Below are positions 12,001-24,469 of a stretch of 64,000 nt of DNA, one piece after another (the first letter of the stretch is position 1; each line of letters begins with the position of its first letter). Origin of the DNA: Argentina anserina (lineage: Eukaryota > Streptophyta > Magnoliopsida > Rosales > Rosaceae); contig NC_065877.1 in NCBI RefSeq assembly GCF_933775445.1, forward strand, positions 558,001 to 622,000, given 5' to 3'. The notes under the pieces are model-generated. The model was not told where the DNA came from and did no database searches. It worked only from the letters and a program-made list of their open reading frames with translations. The position numbers and the translations under genes are program-made.

Positions 12001-14989
12001 GATCCAATATGATTGATGATTAGATATTGCCTCTGATATGTAAATTGTGTCAAGGTCTCACTGGAAAAGTTACCAACCTCACCAAATTTAAAAGTGAAAA
12101 CACCAAAAAAAAATATAAATTCACTGAAGACTCTAATAAAAAGAAGATAAACAAACAAAGGATATTCTTGTGCCTCGCGAGCAGGAAGCTCATGAGGTGA
12201 TGGAAGACTGAGAAGACGAGTTTGCACAGTAAACTTTTGGAAGTACATTGACAATTCTTTCATGATTGCAGCAGGAGAAAGATGGAGATCTGGAAATGCG
12301 GGAATTACTGGATCATTCTGCAAGATAACATAAAAACCAAGAGAAGAGTTACATATTTCTTTTTCTGGGGGAGGGGTGAGGTAATAAATGGGCTTCTTGA
12401 AATCTTGTGTATCCATATCTATACAATACCTTGAATATATTAATAAGTCTGTTGATTTTTACTCTTTTGTACAAAGACTCGCTATCTTTATCTGATGATG
12501 TTGCTAAAACAACGAGAATCGGCAGAACACGAAGAAGAATGTACCGCTCTGGGAATAGAAGTGCAAAATCCAGCTCTAGTGACTCAACAGCAAAAACTAT
12601 GAGGACTTGAAGGATATCTTCTACACTATATCGGGTCAAGGAGATGAGAATAGACTATCCATGCGTATTCTCAATAATAAATGTAATTATGATAACATAA
12701 GACATATCATAGTGTAAGCTCAGGACAAGATAAATATCCCCTACTAGCGTATAATAATTAGAATAAAATTATGCTTGGCTATTGTACACAAGGATACTTG
12801 TTCACACGGAACATCTCAGCATGCAAATTCAACAAGATAGCCCACCGTGTGCTAAGGAAAATCTGCAGCAGTTGATAACGAAATTATTAGAAAAGTTAGA
12901 ATATTACAATATTATGGCCTTATTTCATAGCAGACTACCAGAAATATAAGACATGAAAACAGTATTTCCAAGATGGAAAAACTTTACTAGCATATGTTCA
13001 TTGAAAGCTGTATATCAGGAAGACACTAAGATAGAGAAGGTAGCACAGCCACACCTGTAAGTCATCCAACTCCTCTCTCATTGAATCAGTATCATGCCAC
13101 TGTACACTTACTTGTGTGAATGTCCTGAACATTCAGATTAGGTTCAAAACTTCAAATTAAGCAATTTAACAACTGACAAAGCATCATCAGATAGGGGAAA
13201 GAAAAGATGTTGCAAATACAGCACTAATAAACAAGTAAATGTAACGCTAATAAACAAGTAAATGTATCTCACATACAGCACTAATACAGACCTACACTTT
13301 CATTTTTTTTCCCATTTTCTCTTCTTTTCTTGGTAATTCATCTTGCTTTGAAGCATTTTATATTTTCAGTAATGACAGTTTGTTAACCATCTGTAGTGCT
13401 AGACTGCTAGTGATTTGAAAACATCAATTATCGGTCGAACCATATACAACAAAGCCTTAAAGGAGGTACTGATACTTCATACAAATTTAGTTTGTCCAGG
13501 ACCATAGAGTCCAGATGGTTATAGCAACCAGATATTTAGAGTGAAAAGAAGTAAAGAACTGGTTTACCTTTTATACCAAGAGAAATCATTTGGTATGCTC
13601 GCTTTTGCATTTTTAAGATGATCGAGTTGCACCAAAGTGTCAAGTAACTTCAACATGGACCTGAACAAAGATATTATCAGACCTGTAACGAAGAAATTTG
13701 CAGACCACAATTGCAATAGCCATACATTTTACAGTGACTAGTAAGTAGCTATTAGCACAAGATGTCTGGATACATGTGATACAGGACTAGTTAAAGAAAA
13801 GTAACCTGTTTCAGAGGGATATTAAGCATACCAGAGATGAGTTACTGTGGGTCCGTTAATGCGTCTCTCAGGCCTTGAGAAGCGTTGCATATCTGCAGCT
13901 AGCTGCGCCAGAGAACAACATCCATTGTATGGTGAAAAACTCAACTTGAGTGTCGCAGAGAGATTTTGTAAAACCAAGGTTTATATAAACTCATACCTTT
14001 GATGCAGCTGATGCTTGCCAGCGCTGTATTTCACGTAGGCGACTCATTTCCAGGTCCAAAACTTGATAAGTCTCAAGGTACAAGTCAGCTTGACTTTGTT
14101 TCATAGATTCAGGAAGCTGCAAAAACGTATTTATGCACACAGATTTATACATGTTAGATACAGATCAGCTCAACCATCTGATGCCACATGGAAAGAATGA
14201 TGAAGGTAGAGTCAAACCTGAGGAAGCGCTTTGACACAACTGCGATATGTATAAAGCACAGATCCCATCTCCTTTCCCTCAAGGATAAGAGCATTCTGTA
14301 TAAATATGATGCATTCAAAAGTGAATGAGAAGCTAAAAATCATAAAATATCCACTGCATTCATCATGAATACACACACAAATGCCGTACAAAGACAACGC
14401 AAAACAGTCAAAAACATGTGCATACCAGTTGATTAAGAGCTTTCGTGTCTTCTGATAGAGACAGGCGATATGCTGAAACATCGCTATACTCTACAAAACA
14501 GCAACAGAAACAAATTACAAAGAGAATACTACTATAGAATTCACCTATCTAGCAGTAAGTACAGTCATATCAGTAAACACTAATGCTCAAACTCCAACTT
14601 GCCCGAGATTCATCATAGCTCACAAACATTAGTCAAACCTTTATACAATATACATAATCTCATTAACCATTTCACTCTAAGATTTCATAAAATTCATCAA
14701 AATCTCTAGTAGCTTCTCGAAACGAACAGAAATGTACCAATTGGACTGTTGGTTGCTCCGGTATCAGTCGAAACCCAAATTCCAGGTCCCTGGACCTCTG
14801 CTTGCTCATCCTACACAGTCAAATCACAACAAGCACAACTCAATGAAAATCAATGTCCAAAAATCGAGGCAAAATTTCCCAAAATTGAGCTAGAAATGAG
14901 AGAGAGAGTGAGCTAATGAGAAGACGAAAGATCACCTCAAGTGAGAATGTGGACAGCGCAGCGATGGCTTCTTCAACCGGAACCGCCAT
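1667..14989 (-). CDS. PIR: PIR/PIROGI, CYFIP-type subunit of the WAVE/SCAR complex
   Basis: PIR is the plant CYFIP/SRA1 homologue. In the WAVE/SCAR complex it links ROP/RAC GTPases to ARP2/3-driven actin nucleation, which shapes trichomes and pavement cells in Arabidopsis. About 30 exons read in order and give a full-length protein of about 1,280 residues, as usual for the family. Exon 1 is 14936-14989 and starts MAVPVEEAIAALSTFSLE. Other exons lie near 14429, 14219, 13998, 13833, 13570, 13055, 12797, 12429-12628, 12166-12318, 11947-12039, 11618-11835, 11151-11361, 10777-10919, 8503, 8072, 7615, 7013, 6834, 6604, 6379, 5629, 5260, 5008, 4443, 3545, 3222, 2341 and 1667-1861. The CYFIP signatures HAEVQDFVQNTLATMLRTTF and VLGDSVAWGGCTIIYLLGQQ are present, and the C-terminus is FETLPQKEA. 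I saw no frameshift. The intron between about 8670 and 10776 carries a transposon, and the intron at 12040-12165 is AT-AC. The family call is secure; most exon borders are approximate. Confidence 0.93.
3054..3097. repeat. (AT)n microsatellite in a PIR intron
   Basis: An uninterrupted AT dinucleotide run of about 43 bases lies between the PIR exons that begin near 2341 and 3222. It is non-coding and likely length-variable. Confidence 0.9.
9164..9249. repeat. 35-bp direct repeat, two copies
   Basis: The copies at 9164-9198 and 9215-9249 differ at one base and have a 51-bp period. They lie in the large PIR intron, just outside the transposon that starts at 9443. This looks like a local tandem duplication. 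Confidence 0.8.
9443..10716. mobile_element. Non-autonomous Mutator-like element in a PIR intron
   Basis: The left end reads GGCTCAGTTTGGGATTG. The right end, reverse-complemented, reads GGCTTAGTTTGGCATTG after one extra base. Both flanks carry the same 11-bp sequence TAAATGGTATA (9432-9442 and 10717-10727), a clear target-site duplication. Terminal inverted repeats with a 9-11 bp duplication fit Mutator-like elements; hAT would give 8 bp. Subterminal blocks rich in GTTTGGTA and AGCAGATT/AGCAATTCT motifs recur at both ends. I found no transposase, only short unrelated ORFs, so it is non-autonomous. The element is certain as an insertion; the superfamily is inferred. Confidence 0.78.
12040..12165 (-). 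other. U12-type AT-AC intron in PIR
   Basis: No GT-AG pair restores the reading frame between the PIR exons 12166-12318 and 11947-12039. Read on the minus strand, the donor is ATATCCTTT, the U12 AT-AC consensus. The acceptor ends in AC at 12040. A U12-like branch site CCTTGAC (12049-12055) puts its branch A ten bases from the intron end. Joining across it gives the conserved ...AQEYQRQYLI... reading. Confidence 0.88.
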
Positions 14990-15364
14990 GAGTGCGAGAA
15001 CGCAGCAGAGAATCCGGTCCGAAATAAGGTCGGACCGGAAATTGAAGCGGCGGAGAGGCTTTAGAGGAGACGCGGTCGCTGCATTGTTGTGGTTTAGCTT
15101 TGGCCGGAAACGGAGAGGTAGGGATTGAAGAGTTTGAGTTCGCCGGAGAGTTTTGGTGGGAAAAAGAAAGAGAGAGATCGCCGGCGGAGACGTTTTCGGA
15201 GATTTGTCTGAAGAGGTCTGTGAGTTGGGGAGCGGGTAAGCTTGGCTTTTACTCTACTCTCAACTATTGTATTATTGCACTTTTAGCCACTTAAGTTTGA
15301 CTCAATTAGACTGGGGTCACTCAAGTCTTCAAAATATTACTTTAGTCACTCAACTTAAACACTT
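14990..15364. other. PIR upstream region
   Basis: This holds the PIR 5' UTR and promoter, with no further gene. From about 15280 the sequence resembles a common dispersed plant repeat containing TTTAGTCACTCAA-type motifs. Confidence 0.5.
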
Positions 15365-15690
15365 CATCGATTCATCCTTCATCTTTCAAGATTTCGAGTG
15401 AATCTTGAGATATTACATTCGTTCATCATTCATCCGTTCATATTTTCGGGTGAATCTGACAAGCTCACGCGTTTTTCACCCATTCATCTCTTAGAATTTT
15501 GGGTGAATCTTAAGATATTTCATCCATTCATGTTTTCGAATGAGTCTGACAAACTTACGCGTTCTTCATCCATTCATCATTCATCTTTCAAAATTTTTGG
15601 TGATTCTTGAGATATTTTATTCATTCATCTTTCATCATTCATCCATTCATTCTTTTTTTGAAACTTTTGACAAGCTTACGCGTCTTCGCG
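15365..15690. repeat. Degenerate ~100-bp tandem repeat
   Basis: Three to four diverged units share a TTCATCCATTCAT tract, an ATCTTGAGATATT block (near 15403, 15508 and 15606) and a GACAAGCTTACGCG block (15458, 15548 and 15669). Spacing varies from 90 to 121 bp. Short ORFs across it are made of repeated sequence and are not taken as genes. Confidence 0.75.
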
Positions 15691-17753
15691 TCCGACCAGT
15701 CATCTTTTTTCCTCACACCAGGCATGCGCAATTGACATTAGGGGCTTTTACATCGACAACATAAATGTATATATGTTTGTATAGTATGTAATAAGAATCA
15801 TTTTCTACCAAAATATAGTGGGTGCTTAGAGCTTAATAACTGTAATTAGATTAATTGTTTGACTCAGTTTGATTGAATGATCATAAATGTCGTTTTTTTA
15901 TGCTAACAAGTTAAAAAGCTATGATGTTGACATAAATGATGCAGTCACACCGTCTTTGTATGCACATTATAAATATGTTTGTCTTGCGGATGAGTGGTCC
16001 AAAGTGTTAGGACCAATATTTTTCACACCCTTGTGTTATTTTGGGACTCTCCAATTACCTATATTGGGCTACTTTTTCATTTTGGCTTTACATATTTACT
16101 CAAGTCGGGTTATGTTCTACCCATTTAGGTAAGTTATTTGCAGACGGAGCTATATAAGCTTGTTTGTCTCAAGTTTCACAACTTATATGAGGAAATGAAT
16201 ATTGTTTAATTTATCTTCCTTTACTTTTCTTGCAAATTACTTCTTTAATTTCTTGCTATGTATTATGATCCTAATACAAGGTACCAATTTCCTTAGAGCG
16301 CGACTATGACAAATTATTTATGGATTGCTCACTCATGAATCTTCTCCAGATTCCTTCTAAGCTCTCTTTGATTCTCGAACATATAGATAATAGCACTAGG
16401 ATGATTCTTGCGGTTGATCTCGATCGAACCTTTCTTTCACATGTGACACTCCACCAAGAAACAATCGGTTTCCTCAAGCTTCGAAAGATAGTTCACTTCT
16501 TCCAGGGCCAAAGCGGATAACTTAGCTTTGATAACTCGAGTTCGTTCCATTTCGCAAAAGAGAGAGATTTCAATTTTCAAGCCAATCTTAGGCATAACTA
16601 AGATTGGGACAAACAACATAAAACCGACCGTGTTTTAGCTTCTTCTTTCCCCACTCTCAAGTGGGATCATTTTTTTTTTCCTTTCTTTTTTTCTTTTTCT
16701 CTTTTCGAATTTTTTTTTTGGTTGAAAGCTCATACTATCATTGTCATAGCGTACATTTGGTTATATCGAGGGGGAGGTACATGTACGTTGAGTAATTTTA
16801 GATTCATTTTAATCATCGTGATCCAAAGAAGGATCAACATAATGATCTATATTATATATATATTATTGTCTAATGAATGAATTGCATATTTAGTTTAACA
16901 TAATGGGAGAGATCTACTACTCCATCCTTGTCAGAGTGATCTCGGGTTTTGAGAATGAGGTCTCAACCAACGACTTGACTCCTTTTTTGCAGAGCGTTGT
17001 TTGTGATGAAGGCTGCTCATATCGTGTTGTTGAAGACTTGAAGTGGGAGCAATAGTGATGCGATATGGCGGTAGTGTTCATGGACTTACGGAGCAATTTT
17101 CTTCAATCAAGAGCTAAGGGACTGAGGATGAGGCTTTTGGACCTCAAGCATCGATGAGGTCTCAGGGCATTGCGGTCAACATCGATCGCCAAAAGGTGGT
17201 TTGCTGGTGAAGTTAGTGAGGATTAGATTCCATCTTGAGGGTTTCACACAGTTGGACTTGGGCTTTTAGGCCTGGGTCCAAAATCAACTTTGAGCCCAAT
17301 TTAATTTCTCTTTTTTAGTTAGCCTTTGGTCTATGCTTGAGATTTTTTAGACCATAAGCAAATTTATTAAAACTGTTATAACGAGTAGTTCTATGGTATG
17401 TACTACTATGAGAGTCTGTTCTCACAAATTTCTTGTCATGCCTGTAAGATAGCTGCGCAAGCCATCACAGTTAGGCCGGAGGCCAGTAGGTTTAGAGGGA
17501 AAATAGTTTTGATATCCCATGGTGGCGCGACTCTGCAATTAGGAATCTGGTTTTAAGGTGGGTGGCAATCTTTGATTTCGGCAAGTTACGTTTGTTCTCA
17601 GGGGCGGGGACTATTGTTTCTGTTCTCGGATTACTTAGATGGTCATGGATCCACCCCGGAAATATTTACTAAATTTTATCAAATTGAAAACTTCGATAAG
17701 CCTGATTTTATATCGGCCTACAAAAAGAAATTTAAGAGTTATTGACAGTACTG
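15691..17753. other. Gene-free region, probable decayed repeat
   Basis: I see no intact gene between the tandem repeat and the pTAC3 stop. Sequence from about 16900 to 17650 is less AT-rich than its surroundings and has the feel of a degraded retroelement 3' region (GGCTTTTAGGCCTGGGTCC, GGTGGCGCGACTCTG). I found no long terminal repeats or reverse transcriptase. Homopyrimidine tracts lie near 16665-16720. Confidence 0.35.
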
Positions 17754-20700
17754 TCATGTTGTTCCTCTGGCAGAAATCACCCTGTCCAAGGTCTCATCCG
17801 GAACTGTGATCCCAGTAGTTTCCAAGTCTGCGACGATGGCTACAGCCGCATCCAGCTCTCCCAGATCAAGGCATAGCGAGATAATTTCATCATAGAGTGG
17901 ACTGCGACAAATGACAACAAAACAAAGATGTGAAACTCCAATATATGGAATCAATCAGCTTGCAGCAAGCATATATGTCGATGATGAGACATTACATGAA
18001 GTTCTTTCTCAAACCAGTTCATTACTCCAGATTATGAAACATGGTCTTACCTGCCGAACACATAGCCAATACTATGTGTAGTCTGTAAGATCTTCAAGAA
18101 AACTGAAGGAAGAGGAGTCTTTATGGCCGCACGCAAAATCATGGCACAATCCCCAATTGTGGGTGTTCCCCCCAATTCCATCACCTGAAATAAGTCCAAT
18201 ATCTCTTCAAATACCATTCTAGAATGCGTGTTAATTTATAAAGGATCAGAAGTTTGTGAAGCGTAAAAGGTAATGTGAAACAGCTCATGAGGAAAGCAAA
18301 CCTATAGCATTGTAGGTGGGAGGGTACAAATATAAGAACTTACCTTCAGCATGACTTTAATTGCCATCTCAACTTCCCATTCTTGTGACCATCTTCTCGG
18401 AGGTCTATTCTTGTATTCTCCTTCCCATGTCCAACCCCAAGCGTCGGCAATTGTATACATCTCTGATTCATCAAAGATTCTTCTTTCCCTCAGCTCCTTA
18501 AATGCCTCAAAAATATCCTCAGGAAACCAGTCATCATCAGCATCATCCTGCATCCATGCGCGAAATGTGTATTAATTTTTCATTTACCTCTCTAAGGTTG
18601 GACTTTAACCCTAGAAGTAAATTATGGTGCCCATTCTAAAGATGGTGAAATAGGCGTTGGCATACACAAGTCCAAAATCACAGTGAGAATCATATAAAGA
18701 TTACAGTGATACAATATTCAGCAAACAAAACTATTGAAAAGGTTTGTGTCAACACTCAACAAATAAAAAAAGGTTCATTTAAAGGCGTCTTTTGTAAATT
18801 AGGAACCTTGAGTAAATTGCCCCTTGCCAAGGTATGCAAGGGGACACTAGGCTATGGATGGACCAGAACTGAGAATAAAACTCGGTGGCTGGGTAAACTC
18901 TTTGGATCCTAAGGGTGACTAAAACTGAAAGTCTATATAAAAAATGAGCTCCCATCTTAAGAAAAATCTTATTCTAAAAACAATACTAGATGAAGCGGCT
19001 AAAATATTATGTTCACAAATTGCCCCTACTTGTAGGATGCAAAGGATCAATAGACTATGCTGTCATACCTCATCAGCTGATATTCTCCGAGAAGCTCTTC
19101 TCCTTGCCTTTTTAGATGATGTACTATTCTGGTCAGAATCTTTTAGCAGCTGTACCCCAATCATTTGAAGAGGCTTCTTAGCTTCATTTTCCTTTTGCTT
19201 CACCCTTTCTACATCCTGTCTCTCAGCTTGTTCTACTTCTACCTCCACCTCTACTTCCTCCTCCTCCTCTTCGTCATCGTCCTCATCCTCATCATCATTA
19301 TCATTATTGTCATCCTCATCGTCATCATAAGCTTCTGCTTCAGCCTCATCATCTTCAACCTCTTTCGCCACATCTACTACATTGACACTATCAGTGACAT
19401 CTAGAGATTCAAGTTGGCCACTATCTAATTGCTTTTCCTGATTGCTGGTGAAGCCTTCTCCAAGGAAACGGCGTTTCCAGAACTCTGTATTTCCTTCTTC
19501 CAGCTTGATCCTTGAGATGAGTTCATCCAGCTCTTCATCGACCTGCATATGAAAATTATGTTTTGACTATCAGTCTATTGTGAAATCTCAAATGCAGCAA
19601 CAAAGGAAGGTGGGAAGAGATTGATTGACACACATTCACTTGACACGCTAGATAGGAAAAATGACAAATCAATTTACCTCTTCTTCTTCCTCCTCCACAG
19701 GAGGAACCCAGAGGGGTCTACCATGAGAGTGATTAATTCTCCTTGCTTTTTGGACTCGCTGGTAAAGCACATTCCTAGTTCCATCAGTTGGCAGATCTTG
19801 AGCCTCCAGTTCTTCCTTGAGTTCAGATACTACCATTTTACTAGCAGCTTTGGGCTTCAAAACACTCTGGTCAGGACCCTTTACTATCTTTCTTAACCTA
19901 TTCTCTACTCTAATATAATCTGATTCAGATGCATCCCCTAAAGCTGCAAGTCCTTCATTCTGTAACGTTCTCAAGAGCTTTCTGTGGTGTGTCTTCCAAT
20001 CCTCAAGCACTGTTGTTTGAATGAAGTTTCCATAGGATTTGAATATATAAAACCATCAGCATCAGGATCTAGTGGAGTTTTCCCTCGTCTAGGCACCCAT
20101 AGCTTGCGCTCACCAGTAAGCCCTCCCTCTGCGATATACCTGATTGATGAACAAATCAGTCGAGATTCACAAAAGGAAAAAAACCAAATCAGTCAAGAAC
20201 AACATAACAAGGTTATATCCGTACTCGGGTGTTTTCCAAAGTTTTACAGTGTGGGTTTAGTCCTAATTACACAGCCTGAAAGAAACAAAACTTGAGCACT
20301 TTGACTAGTACAATACAGCAAGTTTAAGACTAGCTAAAGAGAAAGGATAGGATGAGGGAGAGGCAACACCATAAACTACCAAAACACAGTCACAGACCTG
20401 GCCATGTAATCAATCTCATGTCCAAGTTCAGCTTCCTCTTGCAAAGGTTCAATCCATGAGCTCACCAGTGTTCGATACTTTCTGCTCAAAATCATGGCCC
20501 GTGGTGGAATTGGCTGGTTATCTTGGGCCATGGCTTCTAAAGCTTCCAGCAACTCGACCACTCTTCCTAAAACAAAAGCATAACAATAGCATAACCACCA
20601 AGCAAGCCATAAACTGTTAAACTCAGAATGGAAGTTCATAATATAGTTCCTGAGAGATGAATAGGAACATCAAACAATAGTATAATAGGTTACTCACACT

Positions 20701-23700
20701 ACTAGTCAAATAATTAATTTTCAGAAAAGATATAATCCTTCTATTTCTGAACATTCTTGAATTATATCCTAAGCATGAAGTAAAACATGAAATCACTAGA
20801 ATCATATTAAAACCTAATTGGACTAAAATGTTTGCATACAACTAGATGTCTAAATCTATTGTGTTCTTAATGCCAGGAACTGTTTGAAATGATCCAATGA
20901 TGTCATAGAAGCCAATGAGATGCTATAGGAACCATTGATTATTTTAATTGATCAATTTGTTTTTCTCTACATGCGCTTTAATAGGGCTCTATATAAACAA
21001 CACATGCACAAGGTTGCTTTTGCAACATAACCTATGAAACTAATGAACTGACCACTCTACAAACTACTAAAACCATTTTGACTCGGCCAAATCTGTACTC
21101 TATAAAGATAGAGTTAAAGACATAAAAATTAAAAATCATCTTATCTGCTGAAATCATTAGCCATCAATCCATCATATACTGATGAGAGAAAATTTTGACT
21201 ACCTCTGTTGGGAAGAATAAATGAAAAATATGTATACCTTCTCGACCTAAAGCTCGAAGATACAAAGATAAGGGGTCCCCAAAGTTTCCATCATTATGTA
21301 AAGCTTTTGTCCCTCCTTTAAAAAATTTGAGAGCACGGAAATGCCGTATTGCCTCTCGTACTACACAATATTTGGTAAAGCACGCAATCAGCAACCTGTA
21401 CATCATAGCAAAAAAGAATATATTGTAAGGAAGATATAATGTTAACCGAAGGTATCTTGGTGTCAATAGGTTATCGTATGGAAAATTGAAGAGGGTTATG
21501 AATAAAATCAACTGGGATGAGTGCCCTTTAATACAAAGCCAAGGTTACCCCTGGAAGATATGGATTCAGCTAAGCGCCAGAGAACTCACTCTGAACTAGA
21601 ATGGCTTGTGACTTTCTACAAATTTAAACAAGAATAAGAAAAACAATAAATAAGCACCATCAACATATACATAAGTACTTACGCATAGGTTTTCACATTA
21701 GGCTGCAAACGTTTGTGATCTTCAACCATCATGCCAAGTAACTCAGCAACATCTTGCACTCTGCATATCATTTTAGCATTTGAGGGAATGACCAGTGTTG
21801 TAATAGAAACCAAAGCACATTGAATCTTGAAGTTGAAACAATAATGAATTTGACAAAATGCCTTTATGAGATAAAAATCAAAAGAACACAGAATAAAGTT
21901 GTAAAATTACAAAAAAAATTTCTCTCTCAAAATTGAAAATCAATTTGGATGAATACGTTCGCACTTACGCAGTTATACATAACTAAGAGCTAATTTGTTT
22001 AAACTGTGTCTTATATCTACCATATCATATTCATATCCATGGAAACTGAGAACCAGACCAGTAAAAAGTTAATCCACATGACACAAAGCTGGTTCCTATA
22101 TTTAGATTCATATCTTTATTCAGTCCCTTGCATACAGGTTGCTTTATTCATTTCATAATTTGGGATTGCTACCTGGGAAATGCTACTAGCACAAATATTC
22201 ATAACTTATAAAGTGAAATAATTGTGGCTACAGAAACTACCCATCATAAGATTCAGCTCTGGTATATGCTTGAATCACCCAATTATATGTCTCTGTATCA
22301 GGTTTCATGAATTCTGTTTCGTAAAGAAAACTATAAGTATAAACCCTGAAGAACAAAAACAAAAGTTTTTGAGAAGCATAGAACTTGAAGAAACATAATT
22401 ATAGCCCTGCAGCCAACAATATATATAGAAATCATAAATGGCACACAAGCACCAATGATGTGTAAAAGCAAAAGAATAAAGGAGAATAAAAACAAACCTT
22501 CTCCATACTGCATGTTCTCAAACGTAGCAAAAGCTATTTCAGGAATTCCACAGGTAGCCTTCAACAATCAAAGGAAAAGTATCAGCGCTCCAGAATATAC
22601 AGATGTGTGCAGTAACTACTAGCAGCACACTCACATCCTATTCCAACTGTCAGCTACTATATTAGACTGCTATCGTTACAATCATGAGCTAGTAAAATGC
22701 TTCCTTCTTTCGTGACTCTCTTCTTACACGTTTTTCTATTTTAAACGTTTTACAATCAGAAGTATGGTCCTACATAACAGATCATGTTCAAGTAAGATCA
22801 TTTATTTCCTCTTATCTATTTCACGACCGCATATAATTCACAAAACTACTTTAAAAGAATACCATGTAGAGATCAAAGTACACAACAACACCTGCACACT
22901 AAGAAGACAATTGAAATGAAAAGTGGTTGCCATCCGCCCCGCTGCCTCCATCTCATAAGCAATGTCCAACGCATTCGAATGATCCCCGGCTTTACAGTCC
23001 TCCACTATAAGAAGATCATACACCTCATCCGAAGCTCTCAGCCCGCCTTTGGCACCTTTCAAGAACACTCTATTGGCATCTTCCAAATAGTGCATACGAA
23101 CAAGCTCCTCTGTCCACAAAAACTTACACAGTCAATCCTAACATTCAACAAATCGAGTCTCCATACAAAGCACTAGTACATAATTACCAACAAGGAGTAT
23201 CCAAGCTTGGCGAATGTCGTAATCTAACTTCTCTCTAGTCCCCTCGTAGCTCGACCTTTTGAGCCAAACAACCGAATCAATGCGATGAAGGTTTCGTGCA
23301 TAGGACCGGACGAAGCCCCGAGCTCAGCTCCCTGCATCTGAAGTAATTTCACTCGCTCAAATCAAACTCAATCTAATCCGAATCAAAGAAGTAAAACTTA
23401 CTTACAGTGAAAAAGTGGAAAAGTTACCGCGGCCTCGGCGTCGCCGTTCATGGCGTGAGCGACGACCAAACCGTGGAAGGAGCGGGGGGCGGGGGAGAGG
23501 CCGGCGGCGACCATGTCGTAGATGACGTCGGAGACTCCGACGGCGTCGCGGGCGCGGGACATGAGCTCCTCCATGAAGGTGAATCGGAGGCTCTTCTCGG
23601 CGGCGGAGGAGGAGGGGGAGAGTAAGGAAGACGAGGAGGAGTCATCGTCGCTTCGCTTGGGCTGCCTCTTCTTGCGGCGGGTACGCTTGACTGGGGAGGA

Positions 23701-23814
23701 GACTGCGGCGCGGACAGTTAGAGAAACGGCGTCGTTTGGGTGGTGGTGGAATTTGGAGGGGAAGGAGGTTGGGAGGGAGAGGAGGAAGAGAGTAGTGGAC
23801 ATTTTGGAGAGCAT
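17754..23814 (-). CDS. PTAC3: pTAC3, SAP-domain plastid transcription protein (frame apparently broken)
   Basis: pTAC3 belongs to the plastid-encoded RNA polymerase complex and is needed for chloroplast transcription. Exons by eye: 23428-23814, 23188-23337, 22892-23109, 22498-22558, about 22241-22313, 21683-21760, 21238-21395, 20398-20566, 19678-20139, 19069-19542, 18344-18547, 18051-18184 and 17754-17901. The N-terminus looks like a plastid transit peptide, rich in Ser, Thr and basic residues. PPR-like helices follow, then a SAP motif (KMVVSELKEELEAQ, ending VLYQRVQKARR), a long Asp/Glu tract (about 19255-19345) and a conserved C-terminal domain ending VISARGTT. The first Met is at 23814; a second at 23802 (MSTTLF) has a better start context. 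Exon 2 is about 22 nt shorter than expected and meets a stop, and exon 9 lacks one base near 20003. Either this copy is damaged or the assembly has errors. The family is certain; function here is doubtful. Confidence 0.85.
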
Positions 23815-24469
23815 AGAGAAAATGAACGTCAGTTGGATAAGGCGCGGGGTTTTTCCTTTTTCTTTTTTCTGCTCAAAACGGCTGAGCGGGAGCTCTCTAG
23901 GGAGGGTTTAACCGATTTTTACTTTCTAAAATCACAAGGGTTTTAACGTTAATTTGTTGTACATCAATATATGTTATATATTTTTCATATTTAATAATTA
24001 ATAAAAGATATTATTTTTCTGACCTCACCCATAACATAATATCAACCGTCGAGATATGTAATATATAACATACATTAATGTATATTATAATTTTTTAACA
24101 TTTAACCGTTTATTAAGTTATTGGGCCTTTGGGCTTGTAAAGTGACATATTTTTACCATACAAGGCGAAATTTATCAAGTGCGTCGGACAAACTAACCTA
24201 ACTATAGTCTATCTCCACTACTATAATGGGAAGCGTGACTTTGGTATCAACAGCTTCACCAGATTTTTGAAGTCTCCAAAATGACCATGTTAGAGATAAA
24301 AAGAGAAAAAAAAGAAAATAATATGTAACAGGGATAATATGATAAACTACAAAAACTTTTTTTTTGATTTAGAAAATCAAAAGAAGATTGTGGATAGTGG
24401 GAATTAGATAAACCAAAACTATTTTAAGTGATTGTGTAATCCGTGAAAATTTACACGGGTAAATGCTAA
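23815..24469. other. pTAC3 upstream region, no gene seen
   Basis: AT-rich sequence upstream of pTAC3, with no ORF or repeat that I can name. Confidence 0.5.

Noticed and set aside
16320..16619. Overlapping ORFs on both strands (66 and 60 codons)
   Set aside because: No family recognised and no splice or promoter context. Probably part of a decayed repeat.
16870..17650. Possible LTR or LINE retroelement
   Set aside because: No long terminal repeats, reverse transcriptase or target duplication could be found. Left as an unassigned decayed repeat.
19165..19404. 79-codon hydrophobic plus-strand ORF
   Set aside because: It is the antisense of the Asp/Glu-rich tract of pTAC3; the Leu/Ile-rich reading is an artefact of GAA/GAT codons.
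23407..23911. Three plus-strand ORFs opposite pTAC3 exon 1
   Set aside because: Antisense shadows of a GC-rich exon, full of Gly or Glu runs, with no independent support.
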